Shown: piece after piece, positions 1 through 8,692 of the stretch | How positions within the stretch are numbered: position 1 is the stretch's first letter | How the letters are laid out: the number at the start of each line of letters is the position of its first letter | Assembly (NCBI GenBank): GCA_038238115.1 | Contig: JBBRYB010000008.1 | Span: 1 to 64,000 of the forward strand | Source of the DNA: JBBRYB01 sp038238115 | Lineage (GTDB): Bacteria; Actinomycetota; Actinomycetes; Propionibacteriales; Nocardioidaceae | DNA length: 64,000 bases | Direction: 5' to 3' | The notes under the pieces: model-generated | Database searches by the model: none | Told to the model about the DNA's origin: nothing | What the model saw: only the letters and a program-made list of their open reading frames with translations | Translations under genes and position numbers: made by a program

Positions 1-157
1 CGGGGCGGCGTGTTGCTGGTGCGTCGCCCCGGGGGGGGCTGGCGTCGGCCCCGGCGGGTCGGGCGGGCGGGGGGGCGCGGGGGGCGCGCGCGCCCCCCCC
101 AATGAACACAAGGCCACTTGAAGGTGCAGGCTGGCGTGAACTGATAGTTCAACCTTC
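1..157. other. G/C-homopolymer-rich upstream region
   Basis: The first 100 bases are almost pure G and C with long runs, including a self-complementary stretch at 79-100 (six G, alternating CG, eight C) that could fold into a hairpin. The composition changes abruptly to mixed sequence at about 101. No gene is visible. It may be a terminator for an unseen upstream gene, a G-quadruplex-prone tract, or low-quality contig-end sequence. The sequence alone does not decide between these. Confidence 0.4.
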
Positions 158-172
158 TTGGAGATTTTCGCC

Positions 173-1027
173 ATGACCATGCTCACTGAACTCACGCCGG
201 GCGACGTGTCGCCGGCCGCACGAACACCGACCGCCCTCATCACGGGAGCCTCTCGTGGACTCGGCCGCGAGATAGCCCTCGCGCTCGCTCACCGAGGTTG
301 GCGGCTGGTCGTGGATGCCCGCACCGGCGCCGATCTCGCGTCAGCGGCCGATGAACTGCGCCAAGCGGGCGCGGCGGACGTCGTCGCCGTGTCGGGCAGC
401 GTTGACGATCCGTTGCACCGCGGAGCCCTGACGAACGCGGTGGCCACGTTCGGCAAACTCGACCTGATCGTCAACAACGCCAGCCTGCTCGGCCCCAGCC
501 CGCAGCCGCGGTTGGCCGACTACCCGCTCGATGAGTTCGAGCGGGTCTATGCCGTCAACGTCACCGCGCCGCTCGCACTCACCCAAGACCTACTGCCCCG
601 ACTGCGAAGCGTGCGCGGCCGGGTCGTCAACATCTCGTCCGACGCCGCCGTCGAGCCGTACGACGGTTGGGGTGGCTACGGCTCGTCGAAGGCCGCACTC
701 GACCAGTGGACGGCCATCCTGGGCGCCGAGGAAGAGGATCTGCACGTCTACGGTCTGGACCCCGGCGATATGCGGACGCTGATGCACCAGCAGGCGTTCC
801 CCGACGAAGACATCTCCGACCGTCCCGAACCGGTGACCGTGGTCCCGGCCGTGCTGCGCCTCGTCGACGAGGGCCTGCCCAGCGGCCGCTATCGCGCGAG
901 TCGGCTCATCGGGCCGGAAGCCAGTGAGCAACCCGCTCAGCAGGCCGCCGCGCAACCCGCCGCTCAGCAGGCCGCCGAGCAACCCGCTCAGCAGGCCGCC
1001 GAGCAAGTCGCCGTGGTGCCACGATGA
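173..1027 (+). CDS. SDR-family NAD(P)-dependent oxidoreductase
   Basis: Short-chain dehydrogenase/reductase of about 284 residues. Visible family features are the N-terminal Rossmann motif TGASRGLG, the NNAS motif, and the catalytic Ser with YGSSK (the Tyr-x3-Lys pair). The substrate is unknown. I chose ATG 173 because a GGAG lies 9 nt upstream; a TTG at 158 and an ATG at 179 are alternatives. After the catalytic domain the protein ends in an Ala/Gln/Pro-rich tail encoded by a 24-27 bp tandem repeat, which SDRs do not normally have. The stop overlaps the next ATG by 4 nt (ATGA), so it is probably co-transcribed and coupled with the queA-like gene. Confidence 0.85.
   Translation: MTMLTELTPGDVSPAARTPTALITGASRGLGREIALALAHRGWRLVVDARTGADLASAADELRQAGAADVVAVSGSVDDPLHRGALTNAVATFGKLDLIVNNASLLGPSPQPRLADYPLDEFERVYAVNVTAPLALTQDLLPRLRSVRGRVVNISSDAAVEPYDGWGGYGSSKAALDQWTAILGAEEEDLHVYGLDPGDMRTLMHQQAFPDEDISDRPEPVTVVPAVLRLVDEGLPSGRYRASRLIGPEASEQPAQQAAAQPAAQQAAEQPAQQAAEQVAVVPR
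926..1012 (+). repeat. 24/27-bp tandem repeat in the SDR 3' end
   Basis: Units at 926-949 (24 bp), 950-976 (27 bp, same core with three extra bases) and 977-1000 (24 bp), plus a partial unit to 1012. It encodes a tail built from QPAQQAAE-like repeats. The array stays in frame and lies wholly outside the SDR fold. Confidence 0.8.
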
Positions 1028-2070
1028 CCACCCTGACAATGCCCGCCACGAGGTTCAGGTTGCCAGCAGGCAGCGAGGCCACGGCGCCGCCGGAGCGTCG
1101 CGGCGTCGCCCGAGACGGGGTCCGGCTCCTGGTTGCCGCGCCGGGCCACGTCGAGCACGCCCGCTTCCGCGACCTTCCCGACCATCTATGCCAGGGTGAC
1201 CTCCTCGTGGTCAACACGTCCGCCACGATGCCGGCGGCCATCGACGGCGTTCATCTCGGCCGCCGGGTCATGATCCACGTCGCGACTGCCCTGGACGACT
1301 CATCATGGGTGATCGAAGCACGGCGCTGCGACAACACGGGCCCGCTGGGCGACATCAGCGCGGGAGAGACCATCGAGATACCGGGCGGGATGGTACTCGA
1401 GATCGAGGACTCGTACCCCCATGCCGGCGTGCCAGGTGCGCGGCTGTGGCGCGTCACGCCGTCGCGCGAGATACCCCTGCCGGCATACCTGTCCGACCAC
1501 GGACGACCCATCCGCTACGGCTACCTGAGCGGCGCGTGGCCGTTGGGCGACCTGCAGAACGTGTATGCCGACGAGCCCGGCAGCGCCGAGATGCCAAGCG
1601 CGGGACGGCCGCTCACCGACAAGATCCTCACCCGGCTGATGATGCGTGGCGTGGTGGTGGCACCGCTGGTCCTGCACACCGGCGTCTCGAGTCCCGAAAA
1701 GCACGAGCCCCCGGTTCCTGAGCGATACCGAGTGACGGCCGCCACGGCACGGCTCGTCAACGACACGAGGGCGGCCGGTGGACGCGTGGTCGCGGTGGGG
1801 ACGACGGTCGTGCGGGCGCTCGAGACCGTCGCGCGTCCCGACGGACACGTCGAGGCGCGTTCGGGCTGGACCGACCTGGTCATCGGTCCGGGGCAACCAG
1901 TGCGTGCCGTCTCGGGACTGGTCTCGGGGCTGCACGAGCCCGAGGCGAGCCACCTGCTGCTGCTGGAGGCGGTGGCCGGTCCGGAGCTCGTCTCCCGCGC
2001 CTACCAGGAGGCTGTCGCCCAGCAGTATCTCTGGCATGAGTTTGGTGACTCGATGCTGTTCCTGCCCTGA
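1024..2070 (+). CDS. queA: S-adenosylmethionine:tRNA ribosyltransferase-isomerase family protein
   Basis: QueA family, 348 residues, about the family length. QueA transfers and rearranges the ribosyl group of AdoMet onto 7-aminomethyl-7-deazaguanine in tRNA, making epoxyqueuosine. Conserved blocks include VNTSATMPA, PGSAEMPSAGRPLT, LHTGVSSPE, VGTTVVRALE and the C-terminal YLWHEFGDSMLFL. It follows the SDR gene with a 4-nt overlap. No other queuosine genes (tgt, queC, queD, queE, queF, queG/H) are visible in the window, so its true substrate in this organism is uncertain. The fold assignment is firm; the role is inferred. Confidence 0.85.
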   Translation: MTTLTMPATRFRLPAGSEATAPPERRGVARDGVRLLVAAPGHVEHARFRDLPDHLCQGDLLVVNTSATMPAAIDGVHLGRRVMIHVATALDDSSWVIEARRCDNTGPLGDISAGETIEIPGGMVLEIEDSYPHAGVPGARLWRVTPSREIPLPAYLSDHGRPIRYGYLSGAWPLGDLQNVYADEPGSAEMPSAGRPLTDKILTRLMMRGVVVAPLVLHTGVSSPEKHEPPVPERYRVTAATARLVNDTRAAGGRVVAVGTTVVRALETVARPDGHVEARSGWTDLVIGPGQPVRAVSGLVSGLHEPEASHLLLLEAVAGPELVSRAYQEAVAQQYLWHEFGDSMLFLP

Positions 2071-2154
2071 GCCAGCCGGGAGGTAGCAGGGCTCGTGCCG
2101 CGTCCACCAACGTTGCTCGCCGTGCAACGGCGCGAACGTTGGGGCCCGAGATAC

Positions 2155-2580
2155 CTAGCCCTCCAGTCCCGGCAGTGGCTCCGGATCAGCCCCCCAGCCG
2201 ACCTCCCGGACGGCGCAGTCGGTCAAGGCGTCGGCGCTGAGCACGCGGGCCTCTTCCACGGTCTGCGACACGGCGAAGGCGAACACGGCCGCGCAGCGAT
2301 GTTCAACCAGCCTCGCCAGCCGTCGGCAGTCCGCGAGCGAAACCACCTGGAATGGCGTCGCGTACGCCGGTTCAGCCGCCACCGGACGCGTTCCCAGGTG
2401 GGCGATCAGGGTGGTGAGTGTGTCGCGCCTGGCCCGGTGGGCGACGTAGGCCGCGTCGGCGCGGACCTGGTCGCCGGATCCGCGCGCGAGGCCCGCCAGC
2501 ACACCGCCGAGCACACCGTAGCCGTACACGGAAGCATGCTCAGCCGCCAAGCAGTCCTGGAGCGCGGCAAGAGCCGTCAC
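2155..2580 (-). CDS. Ferritin-like DUF4439 protein
   Basis: About 141 residues, mostly helical, with the AAEHASVYGYGVLGG segment typical of the actinobacterial ferritin-like DUF4439 family. The function is not known. I chose GTG 2580 because it overlaps the stop of the upstream lipoprotein gene as GTGA. A longer frame to 2673 would run far into that gene. The pair lies divergent from rimP, a position in which such genes commonly occur in actinobacteria. Confidence 0.75.
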   Translation of the reverse strand: MTALAALQDCLAAEHASVYGYGVLGGVLAGLARGSGDQVRADAAYVAHRARRDTLTTLIAHLGTRPVAAEPAYATPFQVVSLADCRRLARLVEHRCAAVFAFAVSQTVEEARVLSADALTDCAVREVGWGADPEPLPGLEG

Positions 2581-3185
2581 TGACGGCTCGCCAGGGATTC
2601 GACGGTCATGGCGTGCGACGCCGAGACCGACGCCAACAACCGCGCCAGCCGGCCGGAGCTGGCCGCCAGACACTCGTGGCGCCGCTTGTCAGCGTTGCGT
2701 TCGCTCAGGCGGCGAAGCGAGGTGAGGGTGGCAACGATGGACGCCGGAACCCCAGCGGAGCCGGTCGCCGGCCTCGGGTGCAGATCACTCAGCGCGCCGC
2801 GAAGGACCTTCACGTGCCGGCGCTGGCGCCCGACGAGTGGATCGAGCTGGGTCGCGAGCGCCCGGTGCCTCGTCCGGGCGCGCTGGCAAAACGCGAGCAG
2901 CTCCTCCTCGTCGGCGATGGCGCGCACCACGAGCCCCACGTCCGCTCTGTCGTCAGCGGTGCCCGCACCGGGGTCGGTGTCAGGTCCTGCGGAGGACGGA
3001 TCGACGCCCGGATGACCACTCGACACGTCCGGACTCGAGAGGGAACCCGGCGTTCCAGACGGCCGTGACGAGGGCGCAGAGGTGCACGCAGCCAGTGCGC
3101 AGCTTGATGTGGCCACCGCGAGAAACCGCAGCAGCCGTCGACGAGTCAGCGCCGTACGACGATCGAAGCCACTCGACCCGGTCAC
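2577..3185 (-). CDS. Predicted lipoprotein of unknown function
   Basis: 202 residues. The N-terminus has a basic run (RRRLLRF), a hydrophobic stretch and a lipobox ending LAAC, so a diacylglyceryl-anchored envelope protein is likely. A Ser/Pro/Gly-rich linker follows (about residues 35-75), then a helical Arg-rich C-terminal domain (about 75-202). I do not recognise a named domain. The gene is translationally coupled to the downstream DUF4439 gene and divergent from rimP. Confidence 0.7.
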   Translation of the reverse strand: MTGSSGFDRRTALTRRRLLRFLAVATSSCALAACTSAPSSRPSGTPGSLSSPDVSSGHPGVDPSSAGPDTDPGAGTADDRADVGLVVRAIADEEELLAFCQRARTRHRALATQLDPLVGRQRRHVKVLRGALSDLHPRPATGSAGVPASIVATLTSLRRLSERNADKRRHECLAASSGRLARLLASVSASHAMTVESLASRQ

Positions 3186-3201
3186 GATGCAGACCGTACC
3201 T

Positions 3202-3223
3202 GACCAGCCCCGCTAGGCTGGTC
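3202..3223 (+). promoter_or_regulatory. Inverted repeat with possible -10 upstream of rimP
   Basis: GACCAGCC and GGCTGGTC form perfect 8-bp arms around a 6-nt loop, 35 nt upstream of the rimP start. The right half contains TAGGCT, a plausible actinobacterial -10. It could be an operator or the start of the leader of the rimP-nusA operon. This is inferred from position only. Confidence 0.35.
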
Positions 3224-3258
3224 GGCAGCACAACAACACAAGATCGAGGAGGACTCTC

Positions 3259-3768
3259 GTGACCGGCCCCCAGCCCAAAGAGGCCCTCCTTGAGGTGTTG
3301 ACCGGACAACTCGCATCCAGCGGCCTCGACCTCGAGGGCGTCGAGATCTCCCCCGCGGGGCGCCGGCGGCTCGTTCGCATCCTGGTCGACAAGGACGGCG
3401 GCGTCACGCTCGACGACATCGCCGCTGCCACCACGCTGGTCAGCGCCTGGCTCGACGCATCCGACGTACTCGGTGAGTCGCCCTACACGCTCGAGGTCAC
3501 CTCCCCAGGCACCGACCGTCCGCTGACGCTGCCGCGGCATTGGAGCCGCAACCTCGACCGACTCGTCATGGTGCGGCCGCTCGACGGCCCTGAGGTGGTC
3601 GGTCGGATCGTCGACGTGGGTCAGGACTCCGCCTCGATCGACGTCTCCGGCACGACGCAGGAGATTCGGTACGGCGACGTCGCCACGGCGCGCATCCAGA
3701 TCGAGTTCAACCGCCCACGGGCCGCCAGCAGGGCAGCCGCGACGGCCAAGTCCACCGAAGAGGAGTGA
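3259..3768 (+). CDS. rimP: Ribosome maturation factor RimP
   Basis: 169 residues. RimP assists 30S subunit assembly. The alpha/beta N-terminal domain contains GRRRLVRILVDKDGGVTLDD and the LEVTSPGTDRPL segment, followed by the SH3-like C-terminal domain. GTG 3259 follows GAGGAGG with good spacing. It heads the conserved rimP-nusA-ylxR-infB block and ends 3 nt before nusA. Confidence 0.95.
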   Translation: MTGPQPKEALLEVLTGQLASSGLDLEGVEISPAGRRRLVRILVDKDGGVTLDDIAAATTLVSAWLDASDVLGESPYTLEVTSPGTDRPLTLPRHWSRNLDRLVMVRPLDGPEVVGRIVDVGQDSASIDVSGTTQEIRYGDVATARIQIEFNRPRAASRAAATAKSTEEE

Positions 3769-3771
3769 GCC

Positions 3772-4770
3772 GTGGATATCGATATGGCGGTCCTGCGTTC
3801 GATGGAGCGGGAGAAGGAGATCTCCCTCGAGGTCCTCGTCGACGCCATCGAACAGGCGCTGCTCGTGGCCTACCACCGCACGCCCGGTGCCGAGACAGAT
3901 GCGCGGGTGGAGTTGGATCGCGGCTCGGGGCACGTCACTGTGCTCGCTCGCGAGCATGACGAGTCCGGCGAGATCATCCGCGAGTGGGACGACACTCCCG
4001 AAGGCTTTGGCCGGATCGCTGCCACCACCGCCAGGCAGGTCATCCTGCAGCGGCTGCGCGACGCCGAGGACGACCTCAGGTTCGGCGAGTTCTCCGGCCG
4101 CGAGGGCGATGTCGTGTCCGGCGTCGTCCAGCAGGGACGTGATCCCGAGATGGTGTTCGTCGACTTGGGCAAGATCGAGGCGGTGCTGCCAGCGTCGGAG
4201 CGGGTGCCAGGCGAGCGTTACGAGCACGGGCTGCGGATCAGGTGTCTCGTGGTCTCAGTACGCAAGGGCGCCAAGGGCCCTCAGGTCATGGTGTCGCGGT
4301 CGCACCCCAACCTGGTCAAGAAGCTCTTCGCGCTGGAGGTCCCCGAGATCGCCGACGGCACCGTCGAGATCGCTGGCATCGCCCGCGAGGCCGGTCACCG
4401 CACCAAGGTCGCCGTACGTACGTCGGCTCCGGGTGTCAACCCCAAGGGGGCGTGCATCGGGCCGATGGGGCAGCGGGTCAGGAACGTGATGACCGAGCTG
4501 CACGGCGAGAAGATCGACATCGTGGACTGGTCCGAAGATCCGGCCGAGATGATCGCGCATGCCTTGTCACCGGCCCAGGTGTCCGCGGTCGAGATCGTGG
4601 ACGAGACCGCGCGCTCGGCGCGGGTGGTCGTCCCCGACTACCAGCTCTCGCTCGCGATCGGCAAGGATGGCCAAAACGCCCGGCTCGCGGCCCGGATGAC
4701 GGGCTGGAGAATCGACATCAGGTCCGACGAATCGCCGGCCCCCTCCGCCGACGCCACCGCCGAACGGTGA
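3772..4770 (+). CDS. nusA: Transcription termination/antitermination factor NusA
   Basis: 332 residues, the normal short actinobacterial form without C-terminal acidic repeats. It binds RNA polymerase and modulates pausing, termination and antitermination. Order: N-terminal RNAP-binding domain (about 1-105), S1 domain beginning near GDVVSGVVQQGRD, then two KH domains with CIGPMGQRVRNV and LAIGKDGQNARLAA. GTG 3772 lies behind AGGAG; an in-frame ATG at 3784 is possible. Confidence 0.95.
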   Translation: MDIDMAVLRSMEREKEISLEVLVDAIEQALLVAYHRTPGAETDARVELDRGSGHVTVLAREHDESGEIIREWDDTPEGFGRIAATTARQVILQRLRDAEDDLRFGEFSGREGDVVSGVVQQGRDPEMVFVDLGKIEAVLPASERVPGERYEHGLRIRCLVVSVRKGAKGPQVMVSRSHPNLVKKLFALEVPEIADGTVEIAGIAREAGHRTKVAVRTSAPGVNPKGACIGPMGQRVRNVMTELHGEKIDIVDWSEDPAEMIAHALSPAQVSAVEIVDETARSARVVVPDYQLSLAIGKDGQNARLAARMTGWRIDIRSDESPAPSADATAER

Positions 4771-4847
4771 GCTGCGGCGCCCATCGCTCGTCCCCTGACT
4801 CGGCCGAGCCCTCACCCGCGGCGGCGTCGGTCGCGGACGAACGCATT

Positions 4848-4885
4848 CGCACCACGATGCTGTGACCCGGTAGACTTGTCGTGCG
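4848..4885 (+). promoter_or_regulatory. Candidate promoter giving near-leaderless ylxR mRNA
   Basis: TAGACT at 4871-4876 resembles a sigma-70-type -10. Its distance to the ATG at 4886 puts a start point at or next to the start codon, and no Shine-Dalgarno is present. The gap after nusA (115 nt) holds no other gene. The -35 is not convincing. Confidence 0.35.
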
Positions 4886-5170
4886 ATGAGTCGAACGTCC
4901 CCGGTGCGCACCTGTGTGGGCTGCCGGGAGCGGACGGCGAAGTCCGACCTGCTGCGTGTCGTCGCCGAGATCGCCGGTCCTCACCGTTCGGTGGTTCCCG
5001 ATGAGCGTGCCAGGAGACCAGGCCGGGGCGCGCACCTGCACCCCAGCAGTGAATGTCTTGATCTTGCCGAGCGCCGTCGGGCGTTCTCGCGGGCCTTGCG
5101 GCTCGAGGGACCGTTCGATCTCAGTGCGCTGCGGCTCCGGATCGAGATCATGCACACCACCACCACGTGA
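4886..5170 (+). CDS. ylxR: YlxR family (DUF448) RNA-binding protein
   Basis: 94 residues with the family signature RTCVGCRER near the N-terminus and a GRGAHLHPS-type motif in the middle. YlxR proteins are small nucleic-acid-binding proteins encoded between nusA and infB. Reported partners include RNase P and the transcription apparatus, but the role here is not shown. The start ATG at 4886 has no upstream ribosome-binding site, consistent with a leaderless transcript. Confidence 0.9.
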   Translation: MSRTSPVRTCVGCRERTAKSDLLRVVAEIAGPHRSVVPDERARRPGRGAHLHPSSECLDLAERRRAFSRALRLEGPFDLSALRLRIEIMHTTTT

Positions 5171-5288
5171 CCGCAATGAGAGTGGAGCAACTGCTCATGA
5201 CATCTCGATGAACCTCGTCCGATGAGTCACCCCATCAGCTAACGGTCCGTGCCCCTTCCTGGGTTCGGGCCACCCAAGAAGGAGAAAC

Positions 5289-8090
5289 GTGGCTAAAGCC
5301 AGAGTCCATGAACTCGCCAAGGAGTTCGGAGTCCCGAGCAAGCAGGTGCTCGAGGCACTCAAAGACATGGGGGAGTTCGTCAAGTCGGCCTCCTCGACGA
5401 TCGAGCCTCCGGTCGCCCGTCGTCTGACGGAGCTGCACGGGGATGTGTGGAAGTCCGCAGCCGAAGCGAAGGCGGCCAAGAAGGCGGCGAAGAAGGCCCC
5501 CGCCACGCCGGCAGAGGCTCCGCAGCTGATACCCGCTGGCGTGGGTGCGGCTGCCGCAGCGCCCGTCGAGGCAGCCAGTTCGCCAGGCTCGGTCGACGCC
5601 GGACCCGGGCCCGGTCCGCGTACCGCCGCGGCGCGAGCCGAGTCCGCCCCGGTCGCTGAACCGCCCCCTAGCCCGGTTGAGTCGCCCGCCCCCGAGGTCG
5701 CCGACGCGCCCGCCGCCCGGGCGACCAGCACGACGGATGTACCCACCCCGCGTGCGCCGGCGCCCAAGCCGGGCGGACCTCGTCCCGGCAACAACCCGTT
5801 CTCGGCGACTCAGGGTATGCAGCAGTCGCGTCGTCCCGGCCCCGGCCAGATGCCGCCGCGTCCACCGTCTGCTCGAGACGGCCGCCCCGGCGAACGCACA
5901 GGGGACTCCCGGCCGCCTCGTCCGGGCGGTGTGCCAGGCGCGCCACGTCCCAACCCGGCCATGATGCCCAAGCAGTCTCCCGGGGTCGACCAGCCCGTCG
6001 GGCGCGGCGGTCCGCGTACGGGGGCACCCGGCCGATCCACGGGTGCGCCGTCACGCGGCGGTGCGCCCGCACGCGGTGGCAACCGCGGAGGCTTCGGCGG
6101 CGCCCCGAGCGGCGCTCCGTCCGGAGGCCGCCCCGGCGCCGGTGGTCGCGGTACGCGCGGTACGACGCAGGGCGCCTTCGGTCGACCCGGTGGTCCCTCT
6201 CGGCGTGGCCGCAAGTCCAAGCGGGCGCGTCGGCAGGAGTTCGAGCAGATGCAGGCGCCCTCCGTCGGTGGGGTCCGCGTCCGCAAGGGTGACGGCGAGA
6301 CCGTGCGGCTGTCGCGCGGCGCCTCACTCACGGACTTCGCCGAGAAGGTCGGTGTTGACGCCGCCTCCCTGGTCCAAGTGCTCTTCCACCTCGGCGAGAT
6401 GGTCACCGCGACCCAGTCCGTCAACGACGAGACACTTCAGATCCTCGGTGACGAGCTCAACTACACCATCGATGTGGTCTCCCCGGAGGACGAGGACAAG
6501 GAGCTTCTGGACTCGTTCAACCTGGAGTTCGGCGAGGACGAGGGCGGAGAGGAAGCCCTCGAGGCACGCCCGCCGGTTGTCACCGTCATGGGCCATGTCG
6601 ACCACGGCAAGACCAAGCTGCTCGACGCGATCCGCGACGCCAACGTGGTCTCGAAGGAGGCCGGAGGCATTACCCAGCACATCGGTGCCTACCAGGTGGC
6701 GACGGAGGTCGACGGGCAGGAGCGCCGCCTAACGTTCATCGACACTCCCGGTCACGAGGCCTTCACCGCCATGCGCATGCGTGGCGCCCAGGCCACCGAC
6801 ATCGCGGTCTTGGTCGTCGCGGCCGACGATGGCGTGATGCCTCAGACGATCGAGGCGCTCAACCACGCCCAGGCGGCGGGCGTTCCGATCGTGGTCGCGG
6901 TCAACAAGATCGACAAGGAGGACGCCGACCCCACCAAGGTTCGCGGCCAGCTCACCGAGTACGGCCTGGTGCCCGAGGAGTACGGCGGCGACACCATGTT
7001 CGTCGACGTGTCCGCCAAGACGCGGCTCAACATCGACACGCTGCTCGAGTCGATCGTGCTCACCGCTGACGCTGCCCTCGACCTGCGTGCGAACCCGCAG
7101 CAGCACGCGCAGGGACTCGTTATCGAGGCGCACCTCGACCGCGGTCGCGGTCCGGTGGCCACTGTGTTGGTTCAGCGGGGCACGCTCAGCGTGGGCGACT
7201 CGATCGTGGCCGGCCCGGCTCACGGCCGGGTCCGCGCCATGCTCGACGAGCACGGCGAGTCGGTGCAGCAGGCGCCGCCCAGCCGGCCCGTGATGGTGCT
7301 CGGCCTCACGGCCGTGCCCGGTGCGGGCGACAACTTCCTGGTCGTGACCGACGACAGAGTTGCGCGTCAGATCGCTGAGAAGCGAGATGCTCGCGAGCGT
7401 GCCGCGATGCTGGCCAAGAGCACTGGTCGTCGGACCCTCGAGGACTTCCTCTCCAGCATGGAGAAGGGCGAGTCCGAGGAGCTGCTCCTCATCCTCAAGG
7501 GCGACGTGTCGGGTTCCGTCGAGGCGCTCGAGGACGCATTGGCCAAGATCGATGTCGGAGCAGACGTCAACCTGCGGGTCATCGACCGGGGAGTCGGTGC
7601 GATCACCGAGACCAACGTGATGCTCGCAGCGGCGTCCAACGCCGTCATCATCGGCTTCAACGTGCGGCCGCAGGGCAAGGCCACCGAGGTTGCCGACCGT
7701 GAGGGCGTCGACATCCGCTACTACTCGGTGATCTACCAGGCGATCGACGAGATCGAGGCCGCGCTCAAGGGCATGCTCAAGCCCGAGTTCGAAGAGGCCC
7801 AGCTCGGGACGGCCGAGATCCGCGAGGTGTTCCGCTCCTCCAGGATCGGCAACATCGCCGGCTGTCTCGTCACCGCGGGAGTCATCCGGCGTAACGCCAA
7901 GGCGCGGCTGCTGCGAGATAGCGCCGTCGTCGCCGACAACCTCGACATCTCGTCGCTACGGCGCGAGCGCGACGACGCAACTGAGGTCCGAGAGGGCTTC
8001 GAGTGCGGTCTCACGCTCGGCGGTTACAACGACATCAAGATCGGGGACGTCGTCGAGACGTTCGAGATGAGAGAGATCCCCCGGGGCTAG
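5289..8090 (+). CDS. infB: Translation initiation factor IF-2
   Basis: 933 residues. This GTPase places fMet-tRNA on the 30S subunit and promotes subunit joining. The N-terminal IF2_N motif (KARVHELAKEFGV) is followed by a long low-complexity Ala/Pro/Gly/Arg-rich linker to about residue 315. A second IF2_N-like region comes next, then the G domain with GHVDHGKT (about residue 435) and NKID, domain II and the C-terminal initiator-tRNA-binding domain. GTG 5289 follows AAGGAG. The long linker is normal for actinobacteria. Confidence 0.97.
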   Translation: MAKARVHELAKEFGVPSKQVLEALKDMGEFVKSASSTIEPPVARRLTELHGDVWKSAAEAKAAKKAAKKAPATPAEAPQLIPAGVGAAAAAPVEAASSPGSVDAGPGPGPRTAAARAESAPVAEPPPSPVESPAPEVADAPAARATSTTDVPTPRAPAPKPGGPRPGNNPFSATQGMQQSRRPGPGQMPPRPPSARDGRPGERTGDSRPPRPGGVPGAPRPNPAMMPKQSPGVDQPVGRGGPRTGAPGRSTGAPSRGGAPARGGNRGGFGGAPSGAPSGGRPGAGGRGTRGTTQGAFGRPGGPSRRGRKSKRARRQEFEQMQAPSVGGVRVRKGDGETVRLSRGASLTDFAEKVGVDAASLVQVLFHLGEMVTATQSVNDETLQILGDELNYTIDVVSPEDEDKELLDSFNLEFGEDEGGEEALEARPPVVTVMGHVDHGKTKLLDAIRDANVVSKEAGGITQHIGAYQVATEVDGQERRLTFIDTPGHEAFTAMRMRGAQATDIAVLVVAADDGVMPQTIEALNHAQAAGVPIVVAVNKIDKEDADPTKVRGQLTEYGLVPEEYGGDTMFVDVSAKTRLNIDTLLESIVLTADAALDLRANPQQHAQGLVIEAHLDRGRGPVATVLVQRGTLSVGDSIVAGPAHGRVRAMLDEHGESVQQAPPSRPVMVLGLTAVPGAGDNFLVVTDDRVARQIAEKRDARERAAMLAKSTGRRTLEDFLSSMEKGESEELLLILKGDVSGSVEALEDALAKIDVGADVNLRVIDRGVGAITETNVMLAAASNAVIIGFNVRPQGKATEVADREGVDIRYYSVIYQAIDEIEAALKGMLKPEFEEAQLGTAEIREVFRSSRIGNIAGCLVTAGVIRRNAKARLLRDSAVVADNLDISSLRRERDDATEVREGFECGLTLGGYNDIKIGDVVETFEMREIPRG

Positions 8091-8203
8091 ACGGGGCGGT
8101 CGGTTCGACGGTGTGGTGGGCGGCGGCACAAGGTGCCGCCCACCTCCGCCGCCGAGTGGACCAGCCCGTCGGCCATCGGACGCCACGACCTGAGGAGACA
8201 GCC

Positions 8204-8692
8204 ATGAGCGCCGGACGAGTACGCAAGGTCGCCGACCGGGTCCGCGTCATTGTCGCCGAGATGCTCGAGCGCCGCGTCAAGGACCCGCGGCTCGGGTTCG
8301 TCACCATCACCGATGTCCGTGTCACTGGTGACACCCAGCACGCCACCGTCTTCTACACGGTGCTGGGGGACGGCGACCAGCGGGCGGCGTCAGGCGCCGC
8401 GCTCGAAAGCGCCCGGGGACTGATCCGCGCGGAGGTGGGCAGGCAGCTGGGGATGAGGCACACGCCCAGCCTGGAGTTCATTCTGGATGCGCTTCCCGAG
8501 TCGGCCGCTCACATCGAGGATCTCTTGGGCCGGGCCCGTCAGACAGATGCCGAGGTCGCCGCCGTGGCGGCCCAGGCGACGTACGCCGGGGATGCCGACC
8601 CGTACAAGCACCCCGACGACCCGGACGCGGCGCTTGACGACGACCCGGACGACTCTGGGCCGGTCGAGCGGCGAGGCGATGCCCGCCCCTGA
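8204..8692 (+). CDS. rbfA: 30S ribosome-binding factor RbfA
   Basis: 162 residues. The KH-like core contains RVRVIVAEMLERRVKDPRLG and VTITDVRVTGD. RbfA binds the 16S 5' helix during 30S maturation. ATG 8204 has GAGGAG 7 nt upstream. The C-terminal Asp-rich tail is longer than in E. coli and overlaps truB by 14 nt in another frame. Confidence 0.95.
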   Translation: MSAGRVRKVADRVRVIVAEMLERRVKDPRLGFVTITDVRVTGDTQHATVFYTVLGDGDQRAASGAALESARGLIRAEVGRQLGMRHTPSLEFILDALPESAAHIEDLLGRARQTDAEVAAVAAQATYAGDADPYKHPDDPDAALDDDPDDSGPVERRGDARP

